Shown here piece by piece: positions 6,807-6,822 of a stretch of 6,822 nucleotides of DNA. Position 1 is the first letter of the stretch, and each line of letters begins with the position of its first letter. The DNA comes from an uncultured Halomicronema sp. (GTDB taxonomy: Bacteria; Cyanobacteriota; Cyanobacteriia; Phormidesmidales; Phormidesmidaceae): the NCBI GenBank assembly GCA_937897665.1, contig CALCPB010000376.1:1-6822 (forward strand), written 5' to 3'. The notes under the pieces are model-generated. The model was not told the origin of the DNA, searched no databases, and saw only the letters and a list, made by a program, of their open reading frames with translations. The translations under genes were made by a program, and so were the position numbers.

Positions 6807-6812
6807 GGGAGG
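6807..6812 (+). promoter_or_regulatory. Strong Shine-Dalgarno site of the gene after rplC
   Basis: GGGAGG lies five bases before an ATG at 6818-6820. It is the best ribosome-binding site in the window and indicates that the next gene starts there. Confidence 0.65.
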
Positions 6813-6817
6813 AAGAG

Positions 6818-6822
6818 ATGTA
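6818..6822 (+). CDS. rplD: Start of the next ribosomal gene, probably 50S ribosomal protein L4 (cut by window edge)
   Basis: Only the ATG and two further bases lie inside the window. The assignment rests on context: rplD follows rplC in bacterial S10 clusters, and a strong Shine-Dalgarno site precedes this ATG after a 53-base gap without a terminator. No protein evidence is available. Confidence 0.5.

Noticed and set aside
1..6822. CRISPR arrays, insertion sequences, attachment sites, tRNA genes
   Set aside because: No regularly spaced repeats, transposase frames, long terminal inverted repeats or cloverleaf-type sequences were found.

Overview
The window looks like a cyanobacterial chromosome segment. 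Three things support this. The HIP1 octamer GCGATCGC occurs seven times between 1266 and 4730, where chance predicts about 0.1 in a window this size. The ribosomal protein cluster at the right edge opens with rplC (L3) followed by the ribosome-binding site of the next gene, the usual cyanobacterial form of the S10 cluster in which rpsJ is elsewhere. The histidine-kinase-like protein has an N-terminal CBS-like layout familiar from cyanobacterial sensor proteins. I cannot name a genus.

Layout. 1-221: the 3' end of an unrecognised + strand gene, meeting a - strand gene tail to tail. 256-1137 (-): a polytopic membrane protein with two DA-type motifs that recall MntP/LysE-type exporters, apparently starting at TTG. 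1195-1219: a hairpin plus T-run that probably ends the next - strand unit. 1274-2626 (-): type II NAD(P)H dehydrogenase. 2674-4101 (-): pyruvate kinase. The pyruvate kinase and dehydrogenase genes are 47 bases apart and are probably co-transcribed in the order pyk-ndh. 4102-4310: a divergent intergenic region. 4311-5717 (+): a soluble histidine-kinase-like protein with a CBS-like sensor half and an intact phospho-acceptor His, but with substitutions in every ATP-binding box. 5718-6131: a 414-base non-coding region containing a good promoter match, a string of hairpins, an intrinsic terminator and then the rplC promoter. 6132-6764 (+): rplC. 6818 onward: the first codon of the next gene, presumably rplD.

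How the parts may work together. The pyk-ndh unit pairs the last ATP-forming step of glycolysis with a non-proton-pumping NADH oxidase feeding the quinone pool, so both could serve carbon breakdown in the dark; that link is inference. The kinase-like gene stands alone with no response regulator in the window. The ribosomal operon is insulated from upstream transcription by a terminator whose T-run shares bases with the rplC -35 box.

The two items most worth following up are the histidine-kinase-like protein with a degenerate catalytic domain, and the predicted ~220-nt RNA (about 5840-6060) just upstream of rplC, which could be a free small RNA or an attenuated leader of the ribosomal operon.
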